DNA of 64,000 nt from an uncultured Bacillota bacterium (GTDB lineage Bacteria; Bacillota; Clostridia; Oscillospirales; Oscillospiraceae): NCBI GenBank assembly GCA_947645675.1, contig CANSDP010000003.1:1-64000 (forward strand). The letters run 5' to 3'. The position numbers and the translations under genes are program-made. The notes under the pieces are model-generated. The model searched no databases. It had not been told where the DNA came from and worked only from the letters and a program-made list of their open reading frames with translations. Below are positions 32,399-40,131 of this stretch, in pieces. Numbering within the stretch: the stretch's first letter is position 1; each line of letters begins with the position of its first letter.

Positions 32399-33770
32399 CA
32401 ATCTCCGGCAGGCTGGCGGCGGCCATGGACTGGCCTACCCGGCGGAACTTCTCGTCGGGGAGCTCGGGGGTCATCTTGCCGCTCACCTCGGGATATTCCT
32501 CGGCCAGCACCTTCTTGGCGGTGTCCAGAATCAGGTCGCCTCCCTTGCCGCTCATGACACGGCCCAGAAGGAGGACGTGGCGGCAGCCGTAGAGCTCATA
32601 GTAGTAGGCCAGAGTGTGGCCCAGGTAGACGCCGATGGACTCATAGACCTTGGCGGCCCGGGGGTCGTCCTGGGCTATCAGGGCCTGCACCGCCTTCAGC
32701 TTCTCGGCGGGGCTGAGGCTCTCCTCCAGCTCGATGCCCGCCCGGGGGGCCAGCTTGATGACGCCGTCCTGGGAGAAGTATTTCACGCCGCAGCCGATGT
32801 CGCCGGACCACTCGTCCCGCATAGCGTCGGGGTTGGCGTCCACGGGAACGAAAGCCAGCTCGTTGAGCCAGCCGGTGATCCGGCCCTCCTCGTCCACATA
32901 GCCCACCGCTTCGCTGGTGCCCATGGCGATGCCCAGAACATTGTTGTCCTCCAGGCTCATGGCCCCCGCCAGGGCGGACACGTCGCCGTCGTTGACGACG
33001 GCGTATGGCACGTCGCCAAAGGTGTCCCGAATGGCGCGGATGTAGATATCCTTCACCTTGGCGTCGTAGAGGTCGGGGGGGACCTGAAGGAAGAGCGAGG
33101 CCCGCATGGTCCGGTTGTTAATATAGATGCCTGCGGAGGACACGCCCACCGCGTCCACCCGGGGCATATGCTCTGCGGCAGACTTGAGGGCGGCCACGAT
33201 GCCCTCGTAGTGGTAGTCGGGGTCGGCGTTGGTCTTGGGGAACCAGACCACCTCCTCGGAAAAGACGGTTTCCCCGTCGATGACGGCGGACACCTTCCGG
33301 TCGGAACCACCGGCGTCGAAGCCAATGCGGCAGCCGTCCAGATGGCCGCCCATGGCCTTGGGGCAGTTCTTCTCCTCGGGGACCTTATCCACGCAGATAA
33401 TCATAAAGGGGGCCTCAAACACGTTGTGCATAAACTCCACATCGAACCACTGGGGACCATCCACCCCATAGAGCTTGTTCAGTCGAGCGCACAGGTCCTG
33501 GTCGGTAATCTGGACACAGTAGCCGCCATACATCCAAAGCATGGTCTTGATGAGCCGCTCCACATAGTACAGGTCGGCCTCGGCCATCTCAGGGGTGCCG
33601 TGGACAAAGGTATGGCGGACCGCCATCTGGCCGTCGGCCCGCTCCACGGCGATGCCCACAGGCTTTTTGGCGCCCTCCAAAAAGGCATGATTAAACCGCA
33701 TCAGGGGAATAAACTCCGGGTCCAGAGAGGGGACATTCTTCAGCTCCACTTGGATTCCAAATCTGTTCAT
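32394..33770 (-). CDS. ROK-like sugar kinase with N-terminal extension
   Basis: A 458-residue protein. The first 155 residues are not a known kinase part; from about residue 158 an actin-like ROK fold begins with CRIGFDAGGSDRKVSAVIDG (phosphate loop), then VDAVGVSSAGIYINN, PYAVVNDGDVSALAGAM (catalytic Asp region) and GIAMGTSEAVGYVDEEG. The zinc-binding CxCGxxGCxE motif of typical ROK kinases is absent. From its operon it is expected to phosphorylate GlcNAc or ManNAc at O6. The ATG at 33770 has AAGGAGGAACC; a longer reading crosses the promoter. The promoter and an operator motif lie at 33833-33862. The substrate is inferred. Confidence 0.8.
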   Translation of the reverse strand: MNRFGIQVELKNVPSLDPEFIPLMRFNHAFLEGAKKPVGIAVERADGQMAVRHTFVHGTPEMAEADLYYVERLIKTMLWMYGGYCVQITDQDLCARLNKLYGVDGPQWFDVEFMHNVFEAPFMIICVDKVPEEKNCPKAMGGHLDGCRIGFDAGGSDRKVSAVIDGETVFSEEVVWFPKTNADPDYHYEGIVAALKSAAEHMPRVDAVGVSSAGIYINNRTMRASLFLQVPPDLYDAKVKDIYIRAIRDTFGDVPYAVVNDGDVSALAGAMSLEDNNVLGIAMGTSEAVGYVDEEGRITGWLNELAFVPVDANPDAMRDEWSGDIGCGVKYFSQDGVIKLAPRAGIELEESLSPAEKLKAVQALIAQDDPRAAKVYESIGVYLGHTLAYYYELYGCRHVLLLGRVMSGKGGDLILDTAKKVLAEEYPEVSGKMTPELPDEKFRRVGQSMAAASLPEIV

Positions 33771-33832
33771 AAATGGTTCCTCCTTAACGCATATCCAGAA
33801 AAAATTGTACATCCAGGGTACTTTACAGAGGA

Positions 33833-33861
33833 ATTGTATCATAGATTTGTGCAACATGCAA
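33833..33861 (-). promoter_or_regulatory. Promoter of the kinase-epimerase-RpiR operon
   Basis: On the minus strand TTGCAT (33861-33856) and TACAAT (33838-33833) are 17 bp apart, about 63 bp upstream of the kinase ATG. The -35 box lies inside the motif at 33847-33862. Confidence 0.7.
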
Positions 33862-33862
33862 T
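33847..33862. promoter_or_regulatory. Candidate operator, copy 2 of the shared 16-bp motif
   Basis: TTGTGCAACATGCAAT overlaps the -35 box of the kinase promoter; the related copy is at 27854-27869. It has partial dyad symmetry (TTGCA / TGCAA elements). Repression by the RpiR-family regulator is the simplest reading. Confidence 0.55.
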
Positions 33863-33930
33863 CCTAAGCTGATAATTATGGGCATAGAATCCAAAATGCG
33901 GACGATTTTCACCAACCTGCGGAAGAAAGT

Positions 33931-34587
33931 TCAGATTTCTCTGATGATATACCGGTCAAAGCCCTCCGCAGCCAGCCGCTCATATGCGGCCCAGACGTCC
34001 TCCGGGACCTCCACCGGGACCTGAAAGCGCCCGCCGTAGACCCGCAGGCGCTGGAGGTCGCCCACCATCAGCTCCAGAACGGTATTTATGTCCCGCCCCC
34101 GGTCCACATATTCCAAAAGCCCGCACCGGGGCCGGGCCACGCTCCAGCTCACCTCGGGCCACTGCTTCGCCCCCGTGGCCCAGGCCCTCCGGGCCATATA
34201 GGGCTTGCAGGCCACAGTACCGGTCCTGGGGAAAATTTCCCGCCGGGCCAGCAGCTCCCGGGTAAAGCGAAAGTTTTCTCCCGAGTTCGCGGCAGACCGC
34301 TCCAGAATAAGCCGGTCCTCCGGCACCCCCAGCTCCAGACACCGCCGGCCATACAGCACCGCCTCCTCCTCCCGGAAGAGGGCGGAGGTATCCTTGCCGA
34401 AGCCCCCGCTGCAAATGAGCCACTGGGCCTTTTTGTCAAAAAAAGCCGCCGCCGCCGTGTCGGCCACCTCCAAATCCTGACCGCCCATGGCCAGCACGAT
34501 ATCCACACTTTCCAGCCCCTCATCCCCCTCCGAGAGGAAATCAAACAGACGCCGGGCGTCCTCCAGAGTTCTGTTTCCAAGCTTCAT
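33931..34587 (-). CDS. YdcF-like DUF218 protein
   Basis: A 218-residue cytoplasmic protein of the DUF218/YdcF group. It contains VDIVLAMGGQDLEVADTAAAAF, WLICSGGFGKDTSALFREEEA with the conserved SGG, and the following LELGVPEDRLILERSAANSGENFRFT, which is the family's E-x-x-S-x-N-T/S-x-EN signature. Related proteins bind S-adenosylmethionine or act in envelope processes, but no function is settled for this type. AAGGAGCGAAGC precedes the ATG. It appears to be monocistronic and is followed by the kinase promoter region. Confidence 0.82.
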   Translation of the reverse strand: MKLGNRTLEDARRLFDFLSEGDEGLESVDIVLAMGGQDLEVADTAAAAFFDKKAQWLICSGGFGKDTSALFREEEAVLYGRRCLELGVPEDRLILERSAANSGENFRFTRELLARREIFPRTGTVACKPYMARRAWATGAKQWPEVSWSVARPRCGLLEYVDRGRDINTVLELMVGDLQRLRVYGGRFQVPVEVPEDVWAAYERLAAEGFDRYIIREI

Positions 34588-34652
34588 GCTTCGCTCCTTT
34601 CTCCACGCTTTCAGGGGATATTATATCACACTCCAATCCACAGAAAAAAGTA

Positions 34653-34681
34653 TTGTCAAGAGAAATAGAGTAGTGTATAAT
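34653..34681 (+). promoter_or_regulatory. Promoter of the TetR-type gene; fixes its start
   Basis: TTGTCA (34653-34658) and TATAAT (34676-34681) are 17 bp apart. The -10 overlaps the upstream ATG at 34680, so that ATG cannot be the start of the TetR-type protein. Confidence 0.75.
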
Positions 34682-34724
34682 GTGTGTCCGGAACAATATT
34701 GGAAGCGGCGGCGGCTGGAGGGAA

Positions 34725-35348
34725 GTGATTATTCTGGACGACACCAAAACGAGGATCATCATAGCGGCAATCAAGGCCGTGCGCCAATACGGCCTGGAGG
34801 GTGTGCGCATTCAGAATGTCAGTGATCTGGCGGGGATCTCCCCCGGGGCGCTGTACCGCCACTTTGAGAGCAAGGACCAAATGATTGAGGAGTGCTTCAC
34901 CTATGTGGACAAGCAGGCTGCGGCCATCTTCGATCATTTGAAGCTCAACCCCTTTACCATGCTCACCGACCCCATGGGCTCGGTTAAAGGCCTGTGGCTG
35001 CCTTATTTCCGGTTTTGGACCTCCCATCCGGATGAGACTGTCTTTTACCACCGCTTCCGCGACAGCACCTTTTTTCCAAAATACGATAAGACCCGGGATT
35101 TTACCTATTTCAGATCATTTGCCAGAATGGTCCAGCTCTTTATGAGGACGTTTCCCGCGTTGGAGAGGATTAATCAGGATCTGTTGTGGCACCACGTCCT
35201 TACCTCCACCGTGATGTATGCCAAATATGTGGTGGAGGGCGCCCTCCCCAACAACGAGGAGACTGAGGACACCGTATTCCAGCTGCTCTCCACCGGCCTG
35301 AGCGGCTATTTGAAGCCGGAGAAACCGAAAAAAATCGGAGGGGGGTAA
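34725..35348 (+). CDS. TetR-family transcription regulator
   Basis: A 207-residue regulator. Residues 5-50 form the TetR helix-turn-helix (TKTRIIIAAIKAVRQYGLEG, NVSDLAGISPGALYRHFESKDQMI); the rest is a helical ligand-binding domain with many aromatic residues and no clear family. The start is taken as GTG at 34725, directly after GGAGGGAA, because the ATG at 34680 lies inside the promoter. Neighbours are a YdcF gene (divergent) and, after a terminator, a diguanylate cyclase, so its target may be itself or the divergent gene. The effector is unknown. Confidence 0.88.
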   Translation: MIILDDTKTRIIIAAIKAVRQYGLEGVRIQNVSDLAGISPGALYRHFESKDQMIEECFTYVDKQAAAIFDHLKLNPFTMLTDPMGSVKGLWLPYFRFWTSHPDETVFYHRFRDSTFFPKYDKTRDFTYFRSFARMVQLFMRTFPALERINQDLLWHHVLTSTVMYAKYVVEGALPNNEETEDTVFQLLSTGLSGYLKPEKPKKIGGG

Positions 35349-35379
35349 CATACACCAGGAGGTGGTGTGTGTTTTCTTC
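35348..35379 (+). terminator. Terminator after the TetR-type gene
   Basis: The arms 35348-35357 and 35363-35372 pair (ACACCA / TGGTGT core with extension) around GGAGG, followed by TTTCTT. Confidence 0.65.
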
Positions 35380-35551
35380 GGGTAAGTAAATATTTATTTA
35401 TTGAATTTCTTATCGTGTTATCGTGAACTGTAAAAGGCTGCGGAACCCTTTCATCACTGCCCGCCGCCCTTTTGCGCCTGCTTCCAGAATGGTTGAAAGG
35501 AATAGAGCTGGTTCTGTTGGAGCCCGCGGCAAATATTTAGGGGAGTGTATC

Positions 35552-36469
35552 ATGGAAAAAATTTTAATTGTGGACGACAGCGTAGTACAGACAGCCCAGC
35601 TAAAGTCTATTCTGGAGGACGAATACAGCGTAACCACCGCGTATACAGCGGAGGAGGGGCTGCGCCGGGCCAGCAATGAGAACTATTCCCTGATCCTTCT
35701 GGACGTGGTGATGCCGGGGATGGACGGCTTCACCCTGCTGAAAAAATTGCAGGAGGAGATCGTCACCCAGAGCGTCCCGGTCATTCTGATCACCAGCCTG
35801 TCCGACGTGGAGCATGAGCAGTACGGCCTGATTCTGGGGGCGGTGGACTATATCACAAAGCCCTTTAACGCTATGATCGTCAAGGCCAGGGTCAACACCC
35901 ACGTCAAGCTGTACAACTATCGCAGGCAGGTGGAGCATCAGTCCATGACCGACCAGCTGACAGGGATCGCCAACCGCCGGCGGTATGACCGGTACAGCGA
36001 GGTCAAGTGGCAGGAGGCCACCCGGCTCCAGACTCCCTTTTCCGTCTGCATCTTTGACATCGACAATTTTAAGATGTATAACGACACCTTTGGACATCCC
36101 GCCGGAGATAAGGTGATCGCGGCGGTGGCAAAAACCGCCGCCGCCCGCCTCAACCGCAGCACCGACTTCGTGGCCCGCTACGGAGGGGAGGAGTTTGTAT
36201 CCATCATCCTGGGAGACCGGGCGGAAAAGATTTTTGCCCATCTGCAAAAAATACGGCAGGCTGTGGAGGACCTGCACATTCCCCACAGCTCGCTGGTGTC
36301 TGAGTGGGTCACCATCAGCGTGGGGGGCGTCACCGTTGTCCCCACGGCGGAGAACCCCTGCTCCGTCTACTTAAAAATTGCGGACACCATGCTGTATGAC
36401 GCGAAGCGGCATGGCCGGAATCAGGTGGTCTGGGCCGACGAGCAGATGAGACAGCTCTGGGAAAAATAA
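35552..36469 (+). CDS. Diguanylate cyclase response regulator (receiver-GGDEF)
   Basis: A 305-residue WspR-like protein that should make cyclic di-GMP from two GTP when phosphorylated. The receiver domain (1-120) has acidic residues at 8-9, phospho-acceptor Asp51 (LLDVVMPGMDG) and Lys in ITKPF. The GGDEF domain follows, with the active loop GGEEF at 211-215 and an inhibitory I-site R202-S-T-D205 exactly five residues before it, so product feedback is likely. The ATG at 35552 follows AGGGGAG; upstream frame is not used. The next gene, 18 bp after its stop, encodes a PilZ-type protein, the natural receptor for its product. No kinase is nearby. Confidence 0.94.
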   Translation: MEKILIVDDSVVQTAQLKSILEDEYSVTTAYTAEEGLRRASNENYSLILLDVVMPGMDGFTLLKKLQEEIVTQSVPVILITSLSDVEHEQYGLILGAVDYITKPFNAMIVKARVNTHVKLYNYRRQVEHQSMTDQLTGIANRRRYDRYSEVKWQEATRLQTPFSVCIFDIDNFKMYNDTFGHPAGDKVIAAVAKTAAARLNRSTDFVARYGGEEFVSIILGDRAEKIFAHLQKIRQAVEDLHIPHSSLVSEWVTISVGGVTVVPTAENPCSVYLKIADTMLYDAKRHGRNQVVWADEQMRQLWEK

Positions 36470-36487
36470 GCTTGAATGGGGGCATGA

Positions 36488-37180
36488 ATGATGAAGCTGT
36501 TTGATCTATTTGGCAGGCGGCAAAGAGAGCAGCCGCCCCAGAAGGAGCATGACGAAGAAAAGGAGCTTCAAATTTATTCCGGAATGCGGGTGGAGGTGAC
36601 CGCCCCCGACGGACGGCTGCTGTTTGTGGCTCAGCTGCGGAACCTGCGGGAGAACGGGGCGGAGCTGTATCTGTACTCAGAGTCCGCCCTTCCCCCGGAC
36701 AGCGAGCCCCTTCCCGCCTGCATCCGAGGATACAATGACCATAATCGGAAGGCCGTCTATATGGAGGGCGTCATTTCTCCCATGCCCCAGAATATCTGGA
36801 AGGTGGAGGAGCTGGCCGTCCGCCGGGTGGGCAACGACCGGGCTTTCTTCCGCCTTGAGACCAACCTGGACGCCACCGCCACCATGTTCAGCGGCCTGAG
36901 CATGGGGGAGCGGCCTTGTAAGCTGCTGAATATCAGCGTGGGCGGGGCCTGCATTACCTCGGAGACCCCGTACCATGAGGGGGACAAATTCCTGCTGAAG
37001 GTCAAGCTGCTGGCCGACCGGCCGGAATCGGTCATCTACAGCGAGGTCATGCGCATCATTCACAAGGGCAGGGATAAGGTGGAATACGGCTGCCGCTTCC
37101 TGGAGCTGACCGAGGAGGACGAGACCAAGATTACCCAAAATATCTTCACCGTCCAGCGTCAACAGCGCAGCCGCTATTAA
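36488..37180 (+). CDS. PilZ-domain protein (YcgR-like), probable c-di-GMP receptor
   Basis: A 230-residue cytoplasmic protein. Residues 30-125 resemble a YcgR-type N-terminal beta domain (SGMRVEVTAPDGRLLF); residues 130-225 a PilZ domain with LLNISVGGACI (NxSxxG motif) and YGCRFLELTEEDETKI. The preceding arginine motif is weak (ERPCK), so c-di-GMP affinity may be reduced. It follows the diguanylate cyclase closely and ends in a hairpin terminator, which makes a compact signalling operon. Motility, pilus or envelope targets cannot be deduced here. Confidence 0.85.
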   Translation: MMKLFDLFGRRQREQPPQKEHDEEKELQIYSGMRVEVTAPDGRLLFVAQLRNLRENGAELYLYSESALPPDSEPLPACIRGYNDHNRKAVYMEGVISPMPQNIWKVEELAVRRVGNDRAFFRLETNLDATATMFSGLSMGERPCKLLNISVGGACITSETPYHEGDKFLLKVKLLADRPESVIYSEVMRIIHKGRDKVEYGCRFLELTEEDETKITQNIFTVQRQQRSRY

Positions 37181-37200
37181 ATCGGACCGTCCACAGCTTT

Positions 37201-37237
37201 GGACCGGTGTCCTCGGGATGCCGGTCCGCCTTTATTT
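37201..37237 (+). terminator. Terminator after the c-di-GMP operon
   Basis: GGACCGG and CCGGTCC pair, with an inner TCC/GGA pairing around TCG, and the tail GCCTTTATTT follows. Confidence 0.7.
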
Positions 37238-37273
37238 CAGAGGATCTTAGAAAAAGGTTCATGAAAGTTTAAT

Positions 37274-37301
37274 TTGTTTTCTTGGGAAATTGTGCTATAC
37301 T
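37274..37301 (+). promoter_or_regulatory. Promoter of the glf operon
   Basis: TTGTTT (37274-37279) and TATACT (37296-37301) are 16 bp apart, about 46 bp before the TTG start of glf. Confidence 0.5.
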
Positions 37302-37347
37302 ATACCGATAGAAAGGAATATTTTCCTCAGAAAGGGATGTCTGAATT

Positions 37348-38508
37348 TTGGAGAAGCGTTACGACGTCTGGGTGGCGGGCGCGGGCTACGCCGGCGCGGT
37401 AGCCGCCCGGGCTTTGGCGGAAAAAGGGAAAAGGATACTGGTGCTGGAGCGCCGGGACCACATCGGTGGCAACGCCTACGACTGCCTGGACGAAGCGGGG
37501 GTACTCATCCACCAATACGGCCCCCATATTTTCCACACCAACGACAAGAAGGCCTTTGAGTTTCTGTCCCGCTTTACCCAGTGGCGTCGCTACCAGCACC
37601 GGGTCATTGCCAACCTCCCCCGGGATAACCCCGAGGCGGTTCCGGCGGGCAAAAAAACAGACGGCCGTTTCTTCTTCCCGGTGCCCTTTAACCTGGACTC
37701 CCTGAAAAACGCCTTTGGAGAGGCGGAGGGGAAGCGGTTGGGCCAGAAGCTGCTGGACGCCTACCCCGCCCACGGCCAGGTGACCATTCTGGAGCTGCGC
37801 CAGAACCCGGACCCGGAGATTTCCGCCATCGCGGACTACGTGTATGAGCACGTCTTTGTCCACTACACCATGAAGCAGTGGGGCCAGACCCCGGAGGAGA
37901 TCGACCCCGCTACCACCGCCCGGGTGCCGGTGCGCCTGTCCCGGGACGACCGGTACTTTCAGGACGCCTACCAGGGCATGCCGGCGCAGGGCTACACCAA
38001 AATGTTTGAGCGGATGCTGGATCACCCCAACATTGAGGTGCGGCTGAACACCGATGCCCGCCCTGCCCTGAAAGAGTTCCAGGGCCCAATTATCTACACC
38101 GGCCAAGTGGACGAGCTGTTTGATTACCAATACGGCCCCCTGCCCTACCGGACGCTGGACTTCCAATTCGAGACCCTGCCCCAGGATGTTTTCCAGAGCC
38201 ACGGCACGGTGAACTACACCGTGGACCAGGACTACACCCGCATCACCGAGTTTAAGCACCTCACCGGCCAGAAACTGCCCGGGGTGACCACCATCGTGAA
38301 GGAGTACTCCCGCCCCTACACCGGGGCGGAGGGGGAGACCCCCTATTACGCCATCATCAACCCGGAAAACAACGCCCTCTACGCCAAATACAAGGCGGAG
38401 GCGGACAAGAAGCCCCAGCTCCATCTGCTGGGCCGCTTGGCTGAGTACAAGTACTATAACATGGACGCCATCGCCGCCCGGGCATTGGACCTGGCGGAGC
38501 GGCTGTAA
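37348..38508 (+). CDS. glf: UDP-galactopyranose mutase
   Basis: A 386-residue flavoenzyme that converts UDP-galactopyranose to UDP-galactofuranose, precursor of Galf-containing surface glycans. The FAD-binding Rossmann motif is at the N-terminus (VWVAGAGYAGAVAARALAEKG with LERRDHIGGNAYD), followed by GPHIFHT, the active-site arginine region, YTGQVDELFDYQYG, and the C-terminal LGRLAEYKYYNMDAI, all characteristic of Glf. The start is a TTG with AAAGGG about 12 bp upstream; no in-frame ATG is available before the FAD motif. The next gene, 18 bp downstream, encodes a glycosyltransferase that may use the product. Confidence 0.95.
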   Translation: MEKRYDVWVAGAGYAGAVAARALAEKGKRILVLERRDHIGGNAYDCLDEAGVLIHQYGPHIFHTNDKKAFEFLSRFTQWRRYQHRVIANLPRDNPEAVPAGKKTDGRFFFPVPFNLDSLKNAFGEAEGKRLGQKLLDAYPAHGQVTILELRQNPDPEISAIADYVYEHVFVHYTMKQWGQTPEEIDPATTARVPVRLSRDDRYFQDAYQGMPAQGYTKMFERMLDHPNIEVRLNTDARPALKEFQGPIIYTGQVDELFDYQYGPLPYRTLDFQFETLPQDVFQSHGTVNYTVDQDYTRITEFKHLTGQKLPGVTTIVKEYSRPYTGAEGETPYYAIINPENNALYAKYKAEADKKPQLHLLGRLAEYKYYNMDAIAARALDLAERL

Positions 38509-38526
38509 AAAAGGAGCGCGATACCA

Positions 38527-39555
38527 ATGGACAAGCTGATTACCTTTGCCGTCCCCTGCTACAACTCGGCAGCCTATATGGAGCACTGTGTGGACACCCT
38601 GCTCCAGGGGGGGGACGACATTGAGATTATCCTGGTGGACGACGGCTCCGCCAAGGACGACACCCCCGCCATCTGCGACCGGTACGCCGAGCAGTACCCC
38701 AACATCGTCCGGGCCATCCACCAGGAGAACGGCGGCCACGGCGAGGGGGTGAACCAGGGCATCCGGAACGCCCGGGGCATCTACTACAAGGTGGTGGACT
38801 CCGACGACTGGGTGGATGTGGACGCCCTCCATCAGGTTTTGGACAAGCTGCGCCAGTTCACCCGGGACGGCAAGCCCATCGACCTGATGATCGCCAACTA
38901 CGTCTATGAGCACGTGGAGGACAACACCCAGCGGGCGGTGAACTACCGCAACGTGTTCCCCGTGGGCCGGGTGTTCAACTGGAAGCACATCGGCCGCTTC
39001 AAGCCGGGGCAGTACCTGCTGATGCACAGCGTCATTTACCGCACCCAGATTCTGCGGGACTGTCAGCTGGAGCTGCCCAAGCACACCTTCTATGTGGACA
39101 ATATCTTTGTGTATGAGCCCCTGCCCCTGGTGCGCAATATCTACTATATGGACGTGGACCTGTACCGCTACTTCATCGGCCGGGCGGACCAGTCCGTCAA
39201 CGAGAGCGTGATGATGGGCCGGGTGGACCAGCAGCTGCGGGTGAACTACCACATGATCGACTGCTGGAACCTGCGTGAGGTGGCGAAGAAGGACAAAAAG
39301 CTGGCCCGGTATATGTACAACTATCTGGCCATTATGATGACCATCTCCTCTATCTTCCTCACCATGGAGGGCAGTCCGGAATCCCTGGGCAAGCGGACGG
39401 CGCTGTGGGAGTATCTGCGCACGGTGGACAAGGGGCTCTATACCCGGATGCGCTATTTCGCCATCCCCGCCGCCACCAACCTGCCCACCCTTCCGGGACG
39501 GAAGCTGTCAGTGGGCCTGTACCGGCTGGCCCGGAAGATTTACAAGTTCAACTAA
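38527..39555 (+). CDS. Family 2 glycosyltransferase
   Basis: A 342-residue GT2 enzyme. The GT-A fold begins ITFAVPCYNSAAYMEHCVDTLL, with nucleotide-binding IILVDDGSAKDD, then GGHGEGVNQGIRNARGIYYKVVDSDD carrying the metal-binding SDD motif. The C-terminal 120 residues are helical with an amphipathic end, no clear membrane helix. AAAAGGAGCG precedes the ATG and the gene is cotranscribed with glf, so transfer of galactofuranose (or of another sugar onto the same glycan) is plausible but unproven. Its end overlaps the stop of the opposite small gene by 3 bp. Confidence 0.92.
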   Translation: MDKLITFAVPCYNSAAYMEHCVDTLLQGGDDIEIILVDDGSAKDDTPAICDRYAEQYPNIVRAIHQENGGHGEGVNQGIRNARGIYYKVVDSDDWVDVDALHQVLDKLRQFTRDGKPIDLMIANYVYEHVEDNTQRAVNYRNVFPVGRVFNWKHIGRFKPGQYLLMHSVIYRTQILRDCQLELPKHTFYVDNIFVYEPLPLVRNIYYMDVDLYRYFIGRADQSVNESVMMGRVDQQLRVNYHMIDCWNLREVAKKDKKLARYMYNYLAIMMTISSIFLTMEGSPESLGKRTALWEYLRTVDKGLYTRMRYFAIPAATNLPTLPGRKLSVGLYRLARKIYKFN

Positions 39556-39809
39556 AGCCGCCCCAGCTCCAGGCCGATAGAGATACCGGACAGGAGGAAC
39601 GCCCGTTCCCGGCAGATGGAGACTGTGTCCCATTCAAAGGTCAGCCGCTTGACATAGCCCTCCGCCTCGGAACTGATCGCCTTTAGCTGGGCGGTCAGCT
39701 CCTCCACCCGGACCTCTGCCTCCAAAAATTGAGGCCCGGTCTCCAGCAAAAGGCGGGAGACCAAATTTTCTTCCGCGTATTGCGCCAGGACATCCATTAA
39801 GGTTGTCAT
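39552..39809 (-). CDS. Small coiled-coil protein of unknown function
   Basis: An 85-residue acidic, mainly helical protein (VRVEELTAQLKAISSEAEGYVKRL region near the middle is a likely coiled coil; VSICRERAFLLSGISIGLELGR ends it). I do not recognise the family beyond small helical proteins common in Clostridia. The ATG at 39809 has GGAGGAAT upstream; the longer reading crosses the operators and is rejected. A strong promoter (39855-39883) with an operator in its spacer controls it, and the divergent XRE gene is the likely repressor. Confidence 0.75.
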   Translation of the reverse strand: MTTLMDVLAQYAEENLVSRLLLETGPQFLEAEVRVEELTAQLKAISSEAEGYVKRLTFEWDTVSICRERAFLLSGISIGLELGRL

Positions 39810-39826
39810 TGTGATTCCTCCGTTTT

Positions 39827-39842
39827 TTGCACGGTCGTGCAA
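39827..39842. promoter_or_regulatory. Operator 1 of the XRE regulator
   Basis: TTGCACGGTCGTGCAA is a palindrome with 7-bp arms. Its centre is 35 bp from that of operator 2. It lies between the minus-strand promoter and its gene, in a position to block elongation. Confidence 0.7.
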
Positions 39843-39854
39843 TTCTTTGGTGTT

Positions 39855-39883
39855 ATTATAATTGCACAACCGTGCAAAGTCAA
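39855..39883 (-). promoter_or_regulatory. Promoter of the small coiled-coil gene, with operator in spacer
   Basis: On the minus strand TTGACT (39883-39878) and TATAAT (39860-39855) are exactly 17 bp apart. The 17-bp spacer is almost entirely operator 2, a classic repressor position. A plus-strand TATAAT (39857-39862) may serve the XRE gene. Confidence 0.78.
39862..39877. promoter_or_regulatory. Operator 2 of the XRE regulator
   Basis: TTGCACAACCGTGCAA matches operator 1 in 14 of 16 positions and has the same palindromic arms. It fills the spacer of the minus-strand promoter. Confidence 0.7.
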
Positions 39884-39899
39884 GAGGAGCGGGGTAATT

Positions 39900-40109
39900 T
39901 TGTCCTATTTTTCTGAAAGGCTTCTCCTTTTAAGGCAGGAAAACAGTCTGTCGCAAAAAGCATGTGCCCAAAAACTCCAAATCAGTCCCCGCGCATACGC
40001 TTACTATGAGGCCGGCGAGCGGGAGCCACAGCTGTCAACTCTGATTCGCATGGCGGATTTTTACGGCGTCTCCATCGACTACCTGGCCGGGCGGACGGAT
40101 ACGCCATAA
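39900..40109 (+). CDS. Small XRE/Cro-type regulator
   Basis: A 69-residue single-domain helix-turn-helix protein (LRQENSLSQKACAQKLQIS, AYAYYEAGEREPQLSTL, FYGVSIDYLAGRTD), the Xre/Cro fold with the typical end SIDYLLGRTD. The start is taken as TTG at 39900 after GAGGAGCGGGG, because upstream in-frame codons lie in the operator. It is divergent from the coiled-coil gene and two palindromic operators lie between them, so it likely represses both itself and the divergent gene. Confidence 0.85.
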   Translation: MSYFSERLLLLRQENSLSQKACAQKLQISPRAYAYYEAGEREPQLSTLIRMADFYGVSIDYLAGRTDTP

Positions 40110-40131
40110 CCCCCGTCCCGCCCGCAGGCGA

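Noticed and set aside
34680-34724. Upstream ATG of the TetR-type gene
   Set aside because: It overlaps the -10 box TATAAT of a 17-bp-spaced promoter and has no ribosome binding site, so the GTG at 34725 is used.
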